A stretch of DNA of 9,003 nt. It comes from Planctomycetaceae bacterium. Its GTDB lineage: Bacteria; Planctomycetota; Planctomycetia; Planctomycetales; Planctomycetaceae. The notes under the pieces are model-generated. The model saw nothing but the letters and a program-made list of their open reading frames with translations, searched no databases and was not told the DNA's origin. Of this stretch, positions 7,001 through 9,003 are shown piece by piece. A program made the translations under genes and the position numbers. The number at the start of each line of letters is the position of its first letter. Positions within the stretch are counted from its first letter, which is position 1. The stretch covers positions 1-9,003 of the forward strand of contig JAEUIG010000174.1 of assembly GCA_016795125.1 (NCBI GenBank). The letters run 5' to 3'.

Positions 7001-7066
7001 CTGTGGCTGGCGCGTCGCGAACTGGCGACGAACGCCCGCAGCCTGCGGCCGGTGACGGCGGGGTAG
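4037..7066 (+). CDS. secDF: SecDF, fused protein translocase subunit SecD-SecF
   Basis: SecDF uses the proton gradient to pull preproteins out of the SecYEG channel on the outer side of the membrane. One 1009-residue chain holds both subunits. SecD half: [10 protein letters not shown] (111-120), a P1 domain to about 400, the C-terminal P1 block [14 protein letters not shown] (335-348), and [17 protein letters not shown] (464-480) with the proton-relay Asp468. SecF half: [11 protein letters not shown] (605-615), HDVMIVLG (857-864), then [20 protein letters not shown] (896-915) with Asp906, and the last spans to about 991. I count the 12 usual membrane segments plus one extra at about 47-65. 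An Ala/Thr-rich segment (about 20-46) precedes the extra span. The SecF periplasmic domain (about 600-820) is roughly twice the usual size and looks duplicated. The ATG at 4037 lacks a clear ribosome binding site; Met5 and Met6 are alternative starts. The stop is TAG. Confidence 0.96.
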   Translation: [1009 protein letters not shown]

Positions 7067-7080
7067 CGAACGCCGTGCGA

Positions 7081-7110
7081 CTTCCTGCTGGTCAGTCCGC
7101 CAGCAGGAAG
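7081..7110. terminator. Perfect 11-bp inverted repeat at the convergent secDF/hydrolase junction
   Basis: CTTCCTGCTGG (7081-7091) is exactly complementary to CCAGCAGGAAG (7100-7110), with an 8-nt loop. The repeat starts 14 nt after the secDF stop, and the right arm lies inside the last codons of the minus-strand hydrolase, whose TGA (7094-7092) is in the loop. A symmetrical hairpin between converging genes would serve as a terminator in both directions. Neither side has a T-run, so it is not a classical intrinsic terminator. It may work without one or protect the 3' ends of the RNAs. Confidence 0.65.
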
Positions 7111-7925
7111 CCGATGAACGGCTCGGACTCGTAAAACACCTTGCCGCCGTGGGCCAGGCCGGCGATGACGACGATCTCGGCCGTCCCTCCGAGTTCCTCG
7201 TAGCGTCGGGCAAGTTCCGTTGAGTTCGGCTCCATCGGGACCAGCTCATCCTTGTCCCCGTGGATGTGCAGGATGCGGACGCCCGCTTTCGCCAGCGGCT
7301 CGAGATTGTCGATCGGGTTGAACTCGGCGATACGGCCCGTCAGCTCGTCCAGCGTCAGGTTGTAGCCCAGCCCGGGATCGGGATAAGTGATGACCTGCGG
7401 GAGCATGGGCCAGGTGCGGAAGTCGGTCGCCGGGTAGATGCCGGCAATCTTGTCCACGCTCTGGGGATGCCGGAACGCCCACGCGTAGGCGATGAGTCCG
7501 CCGTTGCTCTGTCCAATCAGCCGCACCTTGGGATTCAGGCCGTAACGCTCGAGCAGGAGTTCATAGAACTCCTGAAAGACTTCCGCGCCGGTCGGGCTGC
7601 CGCAGGACGTGCCGACGTTCACCCCCGCGACATGGAAGCCGGCGGCCAGCAGCCGCTCGACATACATCCGATGCTCGACCTCGCCGCCGTCGCGGCTGAT
7701 CCCGAGCCAGTACGGGGCGATCCACACCCAGCGTTTCCCGGGGTCGACCGTGCCGGTCGGCGTGATGAGATACGCCGACCGGTCGCGGACGGTCAGCGGA
7801 ACCAGCGCGCCGGCGTCATACATCCCCGAAATCTGTGGCTGCGCCGGCTCCGCTGCGGCCGCTGCCCCCAGGCATCCGGCGACACAGAATCCGACAACGA
7901 TCAATGCAGGAATGCGTATAGGCAT
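7092..7925 (-). CDS. Exported alpha/beta hydrolase, probable lipoprotein
   Basis: This is a predicted serine hydrolase of the prolyl-oligopeptidase/esterase-like type with unknown substrate. The 277-residue chain begins MPIRIPALIVVGFCVAGC, a hydrophobic signal with a lipobox-like V-A-G-C ending at Cys18, so it is probably a lipid-anchored envelope protein; plain secretion with cleavage near AAAAAEP is the alternative. The fold's landmarks follow in order: the nucleophile elbow GQSNGG with Ser140, HGDKDELVP with the likely acid Asp226, and GLAHGG with His259. The stretch WVWIAPYW (67-73) precedes the first part of the fold. The ATG at 7925 is preferred because the signal peptide starts there; a GTG 13 codons upstream in frame is possible. 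No clear ribosome binding site is seen. The gene lies 84 nt downstream of the DUF1501 gene on the same strand, so joint transcription is likely. Its stop lies in the loop of a terminator-like hairpin. Confidence 0.85.
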   Translation of the reverse strand: MPIRIPALIVVGFCVAGCLGAAAAAEPAQPQISGMYDAGALVPLTVRDRSAYLITPTGTVDPGKRWVWIAPYWLGISRDGGEVEHRMYVERLLAAGFHVAGVNVGTSCGSPTGAEVFQEFYELLLERYGLNPKVRLIGQSNGGLIAYAWAFRHPQSVDKIAGIYPATDFRTWPMLPQVITYPDPGLGYNLTLDELTGRIAEFNPIDNLEPLAKAGVRILHIHGDKDELVPMEPNSTELARRYEELGGTAEIVVIAGLAHGGKVFYESEPFIGFLLAD

Positions 7926-8009
7926 GCGAGCAGGAACTGGCCGATCGGTTGGCTGATCATCCACGAAGTCATCATCCCATTGATGGCGAATACGACGACT
8001 GGTGCGGCG

Positions 8010-9003
8010 TCAGGTCATGATGCCGGCGATCGGTTCGCCGTCCGCGAGCGTGTGCGGGCGATTGAGGTGGTCGAGGATGCGCGTGGACGGGTCCACGCCC
8101 ATGATGCTGTAGATCGTGGCGGCGATGTCTTCCGGCGTCACAGGGTTGATGGCCGGCTGTGCGGCGAGTGCATCGGACGCGCCGTAGACGATGCCTGGCT
8201 GGACGCCCGCGCCGGCGAACAGCGCCGTGTACACGTGCGGCCAGTGGTCGCGGCCGTCGGCGTTCGCGCCGGCTGTGGACGTGACCTGCCCGAGCTTTGG
8301 GGTGCGACCGAACTCCGCGAGCGCGACGAACAGCGTGTCTTCCAGCAGGCCGCGCTCGGCGAGGTCTTCCAGTAGTCCGGAGATGGCCAGATCGGTCGGC
8401 GGACAGAGGCCGTTCTTGAGAGAAGGAAAATGATTCTGGTGGCCGTCAAACGCCTGACCGCCGGCCCATACGCTGACGAGCCGCACACCCGCCTCGACGA
8501 GCCGTCGTGCTAACAGGAGCGACTGGCCCAGGTGCGGCATGCCGCCGCCGCGGGCATCGGAAACCGGCTTCGGCAGTCCGTAGCGCTCGCGAACTTCGGG
8601 CGACTCATCGTCGAGACGGAATGCGCGCCGCGCCTCTGAGCTGGTGATCAGGGAGAACGCTTTCGAATAAAACCCGTCCAGCCGCTCGGTCTGCGCATGA
8701 TCGCCAAAGGCGGCGATCGAACGATCGAGCGTGCGCCATAGGTCGCGGCGGCGATCGAATTGCGCTAACGACAGCCGTTCTTCCAGACCCTGCACGTGGA
8801 AGTCGGCCTGGCTGGCGTCGCCGGCGATGAACGGGTCGTATGCGCTGCCAAGAAATCCGCCCAGCACGCCCGGAATAAAGTCGCCGCAGTTGAAAAACTG
8901 CTTCGGCAGATGGACGTAGGGAGGCAGCGGCTCGTCAATCGGCCGGAGCTTGGCCAGCACTGAGCCGTAGGGCGGTGCGTTCGACGGCGACGGTCCGCGA
9001 ATG
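8010..9003 (-). CDS. DUF1501 domain protein (C-terminal part, runs past the window end)
   Basis: DUF1501 proteins belong to the alkaline phosphatase/sulfatase-like clan. They are abundant in Planctomycetes, usually exported, and of unproven function. About 331 codons are visible and the frame is still open at base 9003, so the N-terminus and any Tat-type signal are outside. A GTG at 8960 could start the frame, but residues upstream (NAPPYGSVLAKLRP) continue the family pattern, so it is internal. Family landmarks are PPYVHLPK near the start, FDGHQNHFPSLK, then GLLEDTLFVALAEFGRTPK, GRDHWPHVYTALFAGAGV, GIVYGASD, and the C-terminal PHTLADGEPIAGIMT. Two positions deviate from the common pattern as I recall it: F for W before DGH, and A for G before EFGRTP. 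The stop is TGA, 84 nt before the hydrolase start. Confidence 0.9.
   Translation of the reverse strand, partial: IRGPSPSNAPPYGSVLAKLRPIDEPLPPYVHLPKQFFNCGDFIPGVLGGFLGSAYDPFIAGDASQADFHVQGLEERLSLAQFDRRRDLWRTLDRSIAAFGDHAQTERLDGFYSKAFSLITSSEARRAFRLDDESPEVRERYGLPKPVSDARGGGMPHLGQSLLLARRLVEAGVRLVSVWAGGQAFDGHQNHFPSLKNGLCPPTDLAISGLLEDLAERGLLEDTLFVALAEFGRTPKLGQVTSTAGANADGRDHWPHVYTALFAGAGVQPGIVYGASDALAAQPAINPVTPEDIAATIYSIMGVDPSTRILDHLNRPHTLADGEPIAGIMT

Noticed and set aside
7260..8375. 371-codon plus-strand open frame across the hydrolase and DUF1501 genes
   Set aside because: It spans two well-supported minus-strand genes and the gap between them and has no recognisable domain.

Overview
The window reads as a high-GC chromosomal segment of a planctomycete or a close relative. 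This is inferred from the lipobox-bearing alpha/beta hydrolase next to a DUF1501 protein (both typical of Planctomycetes), a long single-chain SecDF of 1009 residues, and GC so high that long shadow frames lie open opposite the real genes. No genus can be assigned. There is no RNA gene, insertion sequence, prophage or CRISPR array, and most of the window is conserved housekeeping sequence.

Left part, minus strand, in reading order: rpmE (zinc-independent type B ribosomal protein L31), a 390-nt stretch with no convincing gene, prfA (peptide chain release factor 1), and the N-terminal third of prmC, which leaves the window at base 1. PrmC methylates the GGQ glutamine of the release factor encoded just before it, so the two form a functional pair. 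The order rpmE-prfA-prmC is a known conserved translation cluster.

Middle, plus strand, divergent from rpmE: tgt (queuine tRNA-ribosyltransferase), yajC and a fused secDF. This is the classic tgt-yajC-secD-secF cluster. YajC and SecDF form the accessory module of the Sec translocon. The divergent 184-nt region between rpmE and tgt holds a candidate rpmE promoter, a GC palindrome and a short array of degenerate 7-bp repeats.

Right part, minus strand, convergent with secDF: a DUF1501 protein running in from beyond base 9003, followed after 84 nt by a predicted exported lipoprotein alpha/beta hydrolase. Their common direction suggests co-transcription. A perfect 11-bp inverted repeat lies between the secDF stop and the hydrolase 3' end and is the best terminator candidate in the window.

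No new multi-gene system is evident. The points most worth a second look are the SecDF architecture (an extra N-terminal membrane segment and a SecF periplasmic domain that looks internally duplicated), the heptad repeats, and the hairpin that overlaps the end of the hydrolase gene.
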